NCBI GenBank assembly: GCA_964518645.1 | Contig: CAZFGL010000109.1 | Span: 1-7,395, forward strand | DNA from: HGM13006 sp964518645 | GTDB lineage: Bacteria > Bacillota > Clostridia > Oscillospirales > Oscillospiraceae | DNA length: 7,395 bases | Reading direction: 5' to 3' | Part shown: positions 1 through 6,713 of the stretch, in pieces | Position numbering within the stretch: position 1 is the first letter of the stretch | Layout: every line of letters starts with the position of its first letter | The notes under the pieces: model-generated | What the model saw: the letters and a program-made list of their open reading frames with translations, nothing else | Databases searched by the model: none | Told to the model about the DNA's origin: nothing | Program-made: the position numbers and the translations under genes

Positions 1-155
1 GTTTTGTGTCGTAACTCAACTTTAACACATGAGACCCTATTCCTCATATCTTTTTTTCACTTGTCCAATATGTATTGTAGTCCTACAGGCGTTCTCTGAT
101 TCTTTTCAGAACGTGTCTTGACTGGGACAGTGACAGGTGTTAGCATAGGGGGAGA
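1..155. other. Intergenic region upstream of feoB
   Basis: No coding region is supported here. A weak 5-bp hairpin (ATGAG at 29-33 with CTCAT at 43-47) is followed by seven T residues at 51-57. This could be the terminator of a gene lying before the window, but the stem is too short to be sure. A second small hairpin pairs TCTGA (95-99) with TCAGA (106-110). No convincing Fur or DtxR-type iron box and no promoter with room for a leader was found, so how feoB is transcribed remains open. Confidence 0.4.
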
Positions 156-2520
156 ATGGATGAGACAATGGAGGTGTTTTCTTTGACGCTTGATAAGCTC
201 TCGCCGGGGCAGGATGCCATTATTGCCTCGGTGGACTGCCAGGATCCCTCATTGAGAAAACATATTTTAGATATGGGACTGACCCCCGGAGCGGAAGTGA
301 CCATGGTGAAGGCTGCACCGCTGGGGGATCCGCTGGAGCTTCGGCTGCGGGGATATGAATTGACGCTCCGGAAGGCGGATGCAGCAAAGGTGTCGCTGTG
401 TGATGTGCATGCCGCACATAAGGTGCAGCGTCCGGCGGTAAAACGGTCTGTGGTACCCCATCCCGGTATGGGTGAGGCATGTCCCAAGGGGCAGGAGAAG
501 ATCCGGCCCGGACAGCCCATATCCATTGCGCTGATCGGCAACCAGAACTGCGGAAAAACGACCCTGTTTAATCAGCTTACCGGTTCCAATCAGCATGTGG
601 GCAATTTCCCCGGGGTGACGGTAGACCGGAAGGACGGTGTGATCCGGGGGTACAGCGAAGCAACGGTGACGGATTTGCCCGGAATATATTCCCTGTCCCC
701 ATATACCAGTGAGGAAATTGTGACCCGGCGGTTCCTGATGGAGGATAAGCCTGATGCGGTGATCAATATTATTGACGCCACAAATATTGAACGGAACCTG
801 TATCTGACCATCCAGCTTATCGAAATGGGGATCCCGATGGTGATCGCCCTGAATATGATGGATGAGGTTCGGGTCAACGGTGGAACCATTCAGATCAATG
901 ATCTGGAGGCGCTGCTGGGGGTTCCGGTGGTGCCCATTTCTGCTGCAAAGAACGAAGGTATTGACGAATTGATCGACCACTGCATGCAGGTGGCACGGTT
1001 TCAGCTGACACCCATGCAGAATGATTTTTGCAGCAGTCAGGGAGAGTGTGGTGCGGTACACCGCTGTATTCATGCGGTCACCCACCTGATTGAAGACCAT
1101 GCGATTCGGGAAAAGCTTCCGGTGCGGTTCAGCGCCACAAAGCTGATCGAAGGGGATACGCCGATTCTGGAAGCCCTGAAGCTGGATCAGAACGAAATCG
1201 ACGGACTGGAACATATGATCCTCCAGATGGAGGAAGAGCGGGGACTTGACCGGATGGCGGCCCTTGCAGATATGCGGTTTACATTTATTACGCAGGTGTG
1301 CCGGGACACGGTGATCCATCCCGGGGAAAGCAGGGAACGGATCCGCAGTGAAAAAATTGACCGGATCCTTACCGGAAAATATACGGCGATCCCGGCCTTT
1401 GTGCTGATTATGGCGCTGGTGTTTTATCTGACCTTCGGGCTGATCGGTGTATGGCTGTCTGATGCCATGGAACTGGCCATTGGCTGGTTTACAGATCTGT
1501 GCGACTGGGGATTAACGGCCTACGGTATCAATCCGGTGATCCATTCCCTGATTATAGACGGTGTGTTTGCAGGTGTGGGCAGTGTACTGAGTTTCCTGCC
1601 GGTGATCGTGGTGCTGTTTTTCTTCCTGTCTCTGCTGGAGGACAGTGGCTATATGGCACGGGTGGCCTTTGTTATGGATAAGCTGCTGCGGAAGATCGGT
1701 CTGTCCGGGCGAAGCTTTGTACCCATGCTGATCGGCTTCGGATGTTCTGTACCTGCGATCATGGCAACACGCACCCTGCCTTCGGATCGGGACCGGAAAA
1801 TGACGGTACTGCTGACTCCCTTCATGAGTTGCAGTGCCAAGCTTCCCATATATGCACTGTTTACTGCTGCCTTTTTCCCGGAGTATGGGGGTCTGGTTAT
1901 GGTGTTGCTGTATTTCATCGGTATTTTTGTGGGAGTCCTCTATGCCCTGCTCCTGAAAAAAGCGGCGTTTCAGGGGGAACCGGTTCCCTTTGTAATGGAA
2001 CTGCCCAATTACCGGATGCCCGGTGGAAAAAATGTGTTGCAGCTGATCGGAGAGAAGGCCAAGGATTTTATCACCAAGGCATTTACCGTGATTTTCCTTG
2101 CATCGGTGATCATCTGGTTTATGCAGAATTTTGACACCCGACTGAATCTGGTGACGGATTCGGCAGACAGTATTCTGGCGGTGGTGGGAAGCTGGATCGC
2201 ACCGGTTTTTGCACCTATGGGCATGAACGACTGGCGGATCTCCACTGCGCTCATCACCGGCTTTACCGCCAAGGAAAGCGGTCAGCACTCTGACGGTGCT
2301 GCTGGGTGGTTCCGGTGGCGGGCTGGAGACCATGTTCAGCCCGGTGACAGCGTTTGCGTTTTTGATTTTCTCCCTGCTCTATACCCCCTGTGTGGCGGCG
2401 GTGGCAGCGGTCAAACGGGAACTGGGGAGAAAATGGTCTGTAATACTGGTGGTGACCCAGTGTGCAGTGGCATGGCTGGCTGCATTTGTGGCATACCGTT
2501 TGGGGATTATGTTTTTCTGA
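156..2520 (+). pseudogene. feoB: Fused FeoA-FeoB ferrous iron transporter, frameshifted near its C-terminus
   Basis: FeoB is the GTPase-coupled inner-membrane permease for Fe(II). Residues 1 to about 80 form a FeoA-like SH3 domain (LDMGLTPGAEV). The G domain follows, with G1 GNQNCGKTT at 128-136, G2 VGNFPGVTVD from 148, G3 DLPG 173-176, G4 NMMD 233-236 and G5 SAAK 262-265. The membrane part starts near 410 and carries the two Gate motifs, GFGCSVPAIMATRTL (527-541) and MSCSAKLPIY (from 557). After K706-E707-S708 the frame breaks at about base 2280. The expected VVSTL continues only in the +1 frame (GTC AGC ACT CTG from 2281), which runs to TGA at 2518-2520. Restoring two bases (GCGTGGTC instead of GCGGTC) gives 788 residues. 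Unrepaired, the frame runs on to 2810 as meaningless sequence. It may be a true mutation or an assembly error. The start is ambiguous: ATG 156 sits only one base after GGAG, while ATG 168 is 13 bases away. Confidence 0.93.
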
Positions 2521-2533
2521 ATTTAACGAAATC

Positions 2534-2565
2534 GGCGCTGCTGCGGGGATGCCCGCAGCAGCGCC
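2534..2565. terminator. Bidirectional rho-independent terminator between feoB and the endolysin gene
   Basis: A perfect 14-bp GC-rich stem, GGCGCTGCTGCGGG (2534-2547) and its complement (2552-2565), closes a GATG loop. It lies 13 bases after the feoB stop and 6 bases after the endolysin stop on the other strand. The plus-strand tail TGCGTCTTATTTT and the minus-strand tail CGATTTCGTTAAAT are both only moderately T-rich, so efficiency may differ by direction. Its position between convergent genes makes a shared terminator the simplest reading. Confidence 0.85.
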
Positions 2566-2571
2566 TGCGTC

Positions 2572-3438
2572 TTATTTTCCGATACCTCCGTGGTATTTCA
2601 CAAGACCCACTTTATAGCCCTTGGTGCCGTCCACCAGATATTTTACGATATACATGCCTCCTGCGAGGCCGAGACAGTCACAGCTTTCATAGGGGTTCAG
2701 ACTTCCTACCCGGGTTTTACAGGCGGTGTCCGCATACACCGGTTCCCGGGTGGAACCGTTTTGCCAGATTTTCGCCACTTCAAATTCCTCCTTTTCCTGT
2801 TTGGGACTGACAGGCTCTGCTACGGCAATGTTTCCGATCAAACTGCTGTCGGCTGCGTTGATATCAAAGCTTCCGGACAGCCCCGCAATTTTATAGCTGC
2901 TGCTGTACTGCCAGATGTCATATCCCGTCCAGTCGGGACGGGTGGCATACTGGGCGTACCATTGCACATATCCGCCCAGACGGGAGGCGTCCACAAATCT
3001 GGCTTTATAATCCAGATTATAATAGATGCCAGGGGTATAACCGGCGGCTTTTATTATTTCGAGAAATGCCACTGCGTGATCGTTGAAGGCCTGCCGCCCC
3101 AGTGTTACACCCTGCTTGGCGGCATAATTTACACTGTCATATTCGAAGTCAAAAAATACGGGCAGCGTGATTTTGTCTTTGTAGGGTGCCAGCAGGGACA
3201 GGACAAAATCCGCTTCCTTTTCAGCCCCGGTAGAATCCAGCGCATAGGAGAAGTGGTAAATCCCCACCGGGATCCCCTGGGCAATTGCCCCCTCCATATT
3301 GGCTTTAAACTGGCTGTCGGTATACTTTCTCCCGTAGCCACTCCGGATGATGGCAAAGCTGATGTCTGCTGCCTTGATCGTTTTCCAGTTCAGGATTCCA
3401 TTGTGTTCCGATACATCAATGCCATAAATGGTTCCTAT
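2572..3438 (-). CDS. GH25 lysozyme-type endolysin with C-terminal SH3-like wall-binding domain, apparent ATA start
   Basis: This muramidase of glycoside hydrolase family 25 cleaves the glycan strands of peptidoglycan. From ATA at 3438-3436 the product has 288 residues. The GH25 signatures are GIDVSEHNG (Asp8), PVFFDFE with the catalytic D97-x-E99, DIWQYS (174-179) and SFDIN (190-194). After a charged linker (about 196-216), residues 217-288 (NGSTREPVYADT ... GYKVGLVKYHGG) resemble the SH3-like repeats of Firmicutes phage lysins. The first in-frame ATG (3297) is residue 48 and would remove Asp8 and the first strand, so the true start must be upstream. No ATG, GTG or TTG fits. ATA lies seven bases after AAGGAGG (3452-3446) and overlaps the holin stop as ATAG. 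A mutated or misread ATG is the main alternative. There is no signal peptide, which fits export through the holin encoded just upstream. Confidence 0.9.
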   Translation of the reverse strand: MGTIYGIDVSEHNGILNWKTIKAADISFAIIRSGYGRKYTDSQFKANMEGAIAQGIPVGIYHFSYALDSTGAEKEADFVLSLLAPYKDKITLPVFFDFEYDSVNYAAKQGVTLGRQAFNDHAVAFLEIIKAAGYTPGIYYNLDYKARFVDASRLGGYVQWYAQYATRPDWTGYDIWQYSSSYKIAGLSGSFDINAADSSLIGNIAVAEPVSPKQEKEEFEVAKIWQNGSTREPVYADTACKTRVGSLNPYESCDCLGLAGGMYIVKYLVDGTKGYKVGLVKYHGGIGK

Positions 3439-3650
3439 GATACTCCCTCCTTACAGTCTTTGCACTCCGGCAGACCCGCCAGAGAGGTGAGCAGCGACAC
3501 CACTGCCGCAAGGCAGCCGGTGCTGATAATGGTTTTCCAGTCCACGGCGGTGATCGTGGCAGCTACGGGGATCAATGCTACAGCGGTTTGGGCAAAAGTT
3601 TTCAGAGCACGGATCCCTGCGGCTCTGATCCAGTTTTTCCAGTAGTTCAA
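3435..3650 (-). CDS. Small holin, phage r1t-like family
   Basis: This 71-residue protein has two predicted membrane helices, at about 17-36 (TFAQTAVALIPVAATITAV) and 40-60 (TIISTGCLAAVVSLLTSLAGL). A basic, aromatic N-terminus precedes them and a short charged tail PECKDCKEGVS follows. The pattern RAxKTFAQT...DWKT...S.LTSLAGLPE is that of r1t-type phage holins, which form membrane lesions that let an endolysin reach the wall. The start is TTG (3650-3648), eight bases after GGGGGAGG (3666-3659). An in-frame TAG lies just upstream and the ATG inside the binding site (3658-3656) hits TGA after two codons, so TTG is the only sensible start. The gene begins 20 bases after the large upstream gene and its TAG overlaps the apparent endolysin start, so the three are surely co-transcribed. 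Confidence 0.9.
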   Translation of the reverse strand: MNYWKNWIRAAGIRALKTFAQTAVALIPVAATITAVDWKTIISTGCLAAVVSLLTSLAGLPECKDCKEGVS

Positions 3651-3670
3651 AAAATCATCCTCCCCCTAAA

Positions 3671-6139
3671 TCACACATAACGAACGCCATTCACAGAGAA
3701 CTCCAAATCGAATTCCAGCACAGAACCGGGCTGAATTCGCGAACCCATATAAAGCCCCACAAAGCCAATATCGCAGTCCCCGGATACTGTGGTTTGGCCG
3801 GATACCTCGGTTGTCCCGTTGGTGGCCAAGGTTTTGAAATACATTTTGGTGAAGTCCATTGCTGTGTTGTCGGATTTCTGAAGGTATACACTGCCGTTGT
3901 ACATGCCCTTGAGGTTGTCGGTCAGGGCATCGGTCATGGTAATGTTGTATATGCGGTGGCTGACCACATCACCCGTAGACAGGCTGAACAACTTATCCTG
4001 ATATGCCACATTGTCATAGCTGTCGCCGGTGCTGTTGGTAATGTTGGACAGGTAGGCATTGATCTTCGGTGTCTCCTTATCTGTCTGCTCTACCTTTACA
4101 TGGTTTCCGTTTGTGACGGTGACAACGGTGTTATTTGTGAAACTGGAAACACCGTCCGGAAGGGGATAGAGGGGTGTCTGTGTGCCGGATTCGCCGGATT
4201 CGCCGGAACCGCCCTCGTCACCGATCCCGCTGACAGAAACGGAGCAGGTTGCGCTGTAGCTTCCGCAGGTCGCTGTGATGGTGGCCTCGCCATTCCCTAC
4301 AGGGGTCACAACGCCTTCGGATACCGTAGCTACCCCATCGGAAGAACTCTCCCAGCTCACCGGGTCTGTGCATCCCTCAGGGGAGGTCGTGGCCACAAGG
4401 GTCTGGGTCGTAGCCTCTGTGAAGGTCAGCGTCTCAGCGGAAAGGGAGATACCGGTGCAGGCCACCGTGGGAACGGGGGTCAGTCCCGCCACATAGCTGT
4501 CACACCATGTCCGTCTACTCACAATATATGCCCGGAGCTGCTGGATGTGATTTGTGGTCTTGGACGGGATGTTGGTGAAGGAACCACTGCCGGTGGTGGA
4601 GGCGTAGTCCTCGGCCACCAGAGAAGCGGGGGCAATGTCCATGAACTGCTCAAAACGGTTGAGAATATTATCAAGGGACAGTGCGCCCTGCCGGAGCTGC
4701 GCCCAGCGGGTTTGCAGCTGCTCATAAAAGAGCTTTTCCAGACGGATGTACAGCAGGTTTCCATCCCTGCCGTTCATATCCTCGTATGCAGAGCGGTCAT
4801 AATCCGTGGCAACAAACTTGGTGCCGTTCCACCACAGTCCCCATGTGGAATCCATGTCGTACATGGAGGCGATCCAGCGCTGTCCGTCATAGGTCATGTA
4901 CAGCTGATTCTTTCCGTATGCATCCATTCCGCAGCTCATAAGCCCGAACAGGTGGTAATCTATGAGGCTGTCCACATAGAAATAGTTTGAAAGCCCTGAA
5001 ACAAATTCTTCGTCGCTGCTGTTCATGACGAAGGAAATCACCTGATTCCACCGGGTCTTGATTGCATCAGGAACGGTGTCATGGATCTCGTCTGACCAAT
5101 CCGAACCGTTGATGCTTGCGCTTCCCCGGAAGCATCCACTGACATAGTTCTCTCCGCAGAGAATGCAGTTCGTGTCCAGAGAATCGTCCATGTTGGTCAT
5201 CCACTTGTCCTTGGGAATATTCAGGGTGTATCTGCCCAGATAAACACCCCCGGCGTAAACCTTCACCGGAAAACCGTCAATTGCGCCCTGATTGGGACTT
5301 GTGCGAAGTGCCTCAGGCAGGGTGTTGTAGCCCTCCCGGGACTTTACAATATCGCCCCAGAGCCGTGCAGAAACAATGTTTCTGGCGTGGGTAATGTCGA
5401 TCCAGTTCGCCTTGAAGCAATACTTGGACTGTTTGCCCCAGCCCTTGAAGTTCAGCTTCAGCTTTTTGGTGCAGTCCTCGTCCTGAAAAAGCTTTACGGT
5501 CTGGTTCTTCTTGGGGTAGGACATGGAGCTGTTTCCCTGCGCCTTGGTCTTGCAGTATCCGGAAATGTCCATGGAGCCGGATACATACCGGAAGGGCATA
5601 ACGGTTTCTGTCTTTGTCTGAGGCAGCGCACTGCCGAAGAACACCCGGGGAATGTCTGTGTCTGATGGCTCAGCGATTGTGACCGCCGGAGTTTCGGGGA
5701 CAGATCCAAGGGCTTCGATTTTCTCCAGAAGCACCTGATAACGATTCTGGGAGATGTCATCGGTGTGGGAATCCTCCGGATCTGCCCCCTGACGGATCCG
5801 TCCAACCAGCGCCATGGTGGAGCGTTTTTCCACCCCGCCGGCAATTCCACTGATCCCGGCGTATAGGACGTAGCCCGCTTTTGTAAGCACAGGAGCGGGA
5901 AGAATGGCTGTTCCATGGGTCAATGGGACAGCTCTGCGGATGGCGACGGCGGACTCGCCACCGTTCCAGGATGCGGGGGTGGCCAGAAAAACCGCTTCCA
6001 GAGACATGCCACCCCAGTGGCTGTCCAGGGTGAAAATGCATTCATAGCTTCCGTTGCTGCCGGAGGTCAAAACCGGACAGTCCGGGGCGGTCAGCTGGGC
6101 GGTTTCGTTTGTGACGCTGAAATGTAATTGTGTAACCAT
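3671..6139 (-). CDS. Large phage-tail-like protein with CotH kinase-like domain, Big_2 domain and C-terminal beta domain
   Basis: The product is 822 residues from ATG 6139, with no signal peptide or membrane segment. Residues 1 to about 145 resemble the N-terminal domain of Firmicutes phage minor structural or baseplate proteins (QLHFSVTNETAQL..., AILPAPVLTKAGYVLYAGI, GRIRQGADPED). Residues 160-550 match the CotH fold: QGNSSMSYPKKNQTVKL, then KANWIDITHARNIVSARLWGD, then VKVYAGGVYLGRYTL, then SMYDMDSTWG with the DxD metal site (D428-x-D430). CotH proteins are protein kinases of spore coats, but activity here is untested. Residues about 558-637 form a Big_2 Ig-like domain (CTGISLSAETLTF...NGEATITATC). 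A GGSGESGESG linker and a Thr/Asn-rich beta domain (656-822) follow, possibly for surface binding. The ATG has a modest site (AGGCAGG). A stronger AGGAGG further upstream faces an in-frame ATA at 6196. It is the first gene of the cassette with the holin and endolysin. Confidence 0.85.
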   Translation of the reverse strand: MVTQLHFSVTNETAQLTAPDCPVLTSGSNGSYECIFTLDSHWGGMSLEAVFLATPASWNGGESAVAIRRAVPLTHGTAILPAPVLTKAGYVLYAGISGIAGGVEKRSTMALVGRIRQGADPEDSHTDDISQNRYQVLLEKIEALGSVPETPAVTIAEPSDTDIPRVFFGSALPQTKTETVMPFRYVSGSMDISGYCKTKAQGNSSMSYPKKNQTVKLFQDEDCTKKLKLNFKGWGKQSKYCFKANWIDITHARNIVSARLWGDIVKSREGYNTLPEALRTSPNQGAIDGFPVKVYAGGVYLGRYTLNIPKDKWMTNMDDSLDTNCILCGENYVSGCFRGSASINGSDWSDEIHDTVPDAIKTRWNQVISFVMNSSDEEFVSGLSNYFYVDSLIDYHLFGLMSCGMDAYGKNQLYMTYDGQRWIASMYDMDSTWGLWWNGTKFVATDYDRSAYEDMNGRDGNLLYIRLEKLFYEQLQTRWAQLRQGALSLDNILNRFEQFMDIAPASLVAEDYASTTGSGSFTNIPSKTTNHIQQLRAYIVSRRTWCDSYVAGLTPVPTVACTGISLSAETLTFTEATTQTLVATTSPEGCTDPVSWESSSDGVATVSEGVVTPVGNGEATITATCGSYSATCSVSVSGIGDEGGSGESGESGTQTPLYPLPDGVSSFTNNTVVTVTNGNHVKVEQTDKETPKINAYLSNITNSTGDSYDNVAYQDKLFSLSTGDVVSHRIYNITMTDALTDNLKGMYNGSVYLQKSDNTAMDFTKMYFKTLATNGTTEVSGQTTVSGDCDIGFVGLYMGSRIQPGSVLEFDLEFSVNGVRYV
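4184..4210. repeat. Short 9-base tandem repeat in the linker of the large gene
   Basis: Three copies of GCCGGATTC (4184-4192, 4193-4201 and a degenerate 4202-4210) lie end to end. On the coding (minus) strand they give the Gly-Glu-Ser repeats of the flexible linker between the Big_2 and C-terminal domains. Copy number could change by slippage in steps of three residues without breaking the frame. Confidence 0.7.
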
Positions 6140-6193
6140 TGTTTTCCTGCCTTTCGTATTATGATTGTTCGTTTCAACGTCCCAACAGTCTGC

Positions 6194-6207
6194 TATGCAC
6201 ACCTCCT
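6194..6207 (-). promoter_or_regulatory. Strong ribosome binding site facing an in-frame ATA
   Basis: AGGAGG (6207-6202), part of AAAAGGAGG, is a near-perfect anti-16S match. Five bases downstream stands ATA (6196-6194), in frame with the large gene and 19 codons before its ATG at 6139. No ATG, GTG or TTG begins at a suitable distance in any frame. It is either a rare ATA start giving an 841-residue product, a mutated ATG, or a standby site feeding ribosomes to the later ATG. Confidence 0.5.
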
Positions 6208-6224
6208 TTTGGTGTAAGCACCAA
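6199..6224 (-). promoter_or_regulatory. Overlapping inverted repeats around the ribosome binding site of the cassette leader
   Basis: In the leader RNA, TTGGTG (6224-6219) can pair with CACCAA (6214-6209) around a CTTA loop. The same segment, as ACACC (6215-6211), can instead pair with GGTGT (6203-6199), closing part of AGGAGG in a stem. The two pairings exclude each other. This would allow RNA-level control of ribosome access, though the stems are only 5-6 bp. Confidence 0.4.
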
Positions 6225-6232
6225 ATTGGTGC
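6218..6232. promoter_or_regulatory. Operator-like palindrome at the cassette promoter
   Basis: GCACCAAATTGGTGC has two perfect 7-base arms around one central base. It begins one base after the -10 box and covers the expected transcription start (about 6227), the classic place for a repressor that blocks the polymerase. No regulator gene is present in the window, so the binding protein is unknown. Confidence 0.65.
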
Positions 6233-6233
6233 A

Positions 6234-6262
6234 ATTATAAGTACACGTTCTGTGTTTGTCAA
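6234..6262 (-). promoter_or_regulatory. Perfect consensus sigma-A promoter of the CotH-like/holin/endolysin cassette
   Basis: On the minus strand TTGACA (6262-6257) and TATAAT (6239-6234) are separated by exactly 17 bases, matching the housekeeping consensus at every position. The start is expected near 6227, leaving a leader of about 88 bases before ATG 6139. Such a strong promoter in front of lysis genes implies tight repression, consistent with the palindrome next to it. Confidence 0.9.
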
Positions 6263-6413
6263 CGGGGCAGAACTGTTATTTATCGCAGGAAATTCCCAGG
6301 TTCGGCAGACAGGTGCAGAGTATCTGTTTTTTCGGAGAGAATGCCCAAAAAGAAATGAAATTCGTGTTTTCAAATGGAGAGGAGCGGGGTGGGGGATTTT
6401 TTATGATTCTCCA
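6263..6413. other. Intergenic spacer between divergent promoters
   Basis: This stretch of about 150 bases separates the two divergent promoters. Open frames cross it on both strands but none has a ribosome binding site or recognisable protein. It has a G-rich run near 6385-6396 followed by TTTTTT. No repressor gene or attachment site was seen. Confidence 0.6.
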
Positions 6414-6442
6414 TTGACATTTAAAAAATAAGTTGCTACAAT
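6414..6442 (+). promoter_or_regulatory. Sigma-A promoter of the thrS T-box transcript
   Basis: TTGACA (6414-6419) and TACAAT (6437-6442) are 17 bases apart, one mismatch from consensus in the -10 box. Transcription should begin near 6449, just before the first T-box helix. Confidence 0.88.
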
Positions 6443-6448
6443 AACGGA

Positions 6449-6690
6449 TACAGAAGCTATGGCAATGAAGGAAAGAGTACCGCATTTCCGATTTCAGAGA
6501 GGGGCGCACAGGCTGAGAGCGTCCTATGAGGAAATCCCGGGAACACCACTCCTGAGCCGCTGCGGGGATCTTTGAAACGCAGCCGTCCTGTCCGCGTTAA
6601 GGAAGAAAGAGTGAAACCATAAGGTGGAACCGTGCTATGCACCCTTATGAACTGTGTGATACAGTTCGTGAGGGCTTTATTTTTTGTAAA
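6449..6690 (+). ncRNA. T-box riboswitch leader, threonine-specific (ACC specifier)
   Basis: The leader senses uncharged tRNA-Thr and lets transcription run into thrS. Stem I is built from GGC/GCC (6461-6463 with 6556-6558), AGGA/TCCT (6469-6472 with 6550-6553) and ATTTCC/GGAAAT (6484-6489 with 6530-6535). The distal part contains AGAGAG and GGCTGAGAG. The specifier loop GAACACCAC holds ACC (6545-6547), a Thr codon followed by A, as is usual. A further stem pairs GCTGCG (6559-6564) with CGCAGC (6578-6583). The T-box sequence AAGGTGGAACCGTG is at 6621-6634. ATAAGGTG (6619-6626) can pair with CACCCTTAT (6640-6648) as antiterminator, with one bulge, competing with the terminator. Confidence 0.93.
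6642..6685 (+). terminator. T-box conditional terminator of thrS
   Basis: CCCTTATGAACTGT (6642-6655) pairs with ACAGTTCGTGAGGG (6661-6674) in a 14-bp stem with two G-U pairs and a GTGAT loop, followed by CTTTATTTTTT. Its 5' arm is also the 3' arm of the antiterminator, giving the on/off switch. Confidence 0.92.
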
Positions 6691-6713
6691 TTTCCACAAG
6701 GAGCTGAAAATAA

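Noticed and set aside
118..146. TTGACT-17-TAGCAT as a feoB promoter
   Set aside because: Transcription would start around 153, cutting off the ribosome binding site before ATG 156; matches are probably chance.
267..1319. Long open frame on the minus strand opposite feoB
   Set aside because: It is a mirror of the strongly coding feoB frame; the product is His/Gln/Arg-rich, matches no family and has no ribosome binding site. The same holds for the minus frame at 1512-2333.
2521..2810. C-terminal extension of the unrepaired feoB frame
   Set aside because: It reads through the terminator and antisense to the endolysin; its sequence is unlike any FeoB, while the +1 frame gives the normal ending.
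2590..3645. Plus-strand open frame of 351 codons opposite the endolysin and holin
   Set aside because: It lies antisense to two recognised genes, has no ribosome binding site and no known domain, and crosses several gene borders.
3794..4990. Plus-strand open frame of 398 codons opposite the large gene
   Set aside because: Composition is that of a shadow frame and the minus strand carries clear CotH-like and Big_2 motifs over the same bases.
6306..6335. CAGA...TCTG followed by six T as a terminator between the divergent units
   Set aside because: The stem is only four base pairs and no gene ends there.
6140..6373. Longer N-terminus of the large gene from ATG 6373
   Set aside because: It would begin upstream of the perfect promoter at 6234-6262 and so could not be on that transcript; the added residues resemble no protein.
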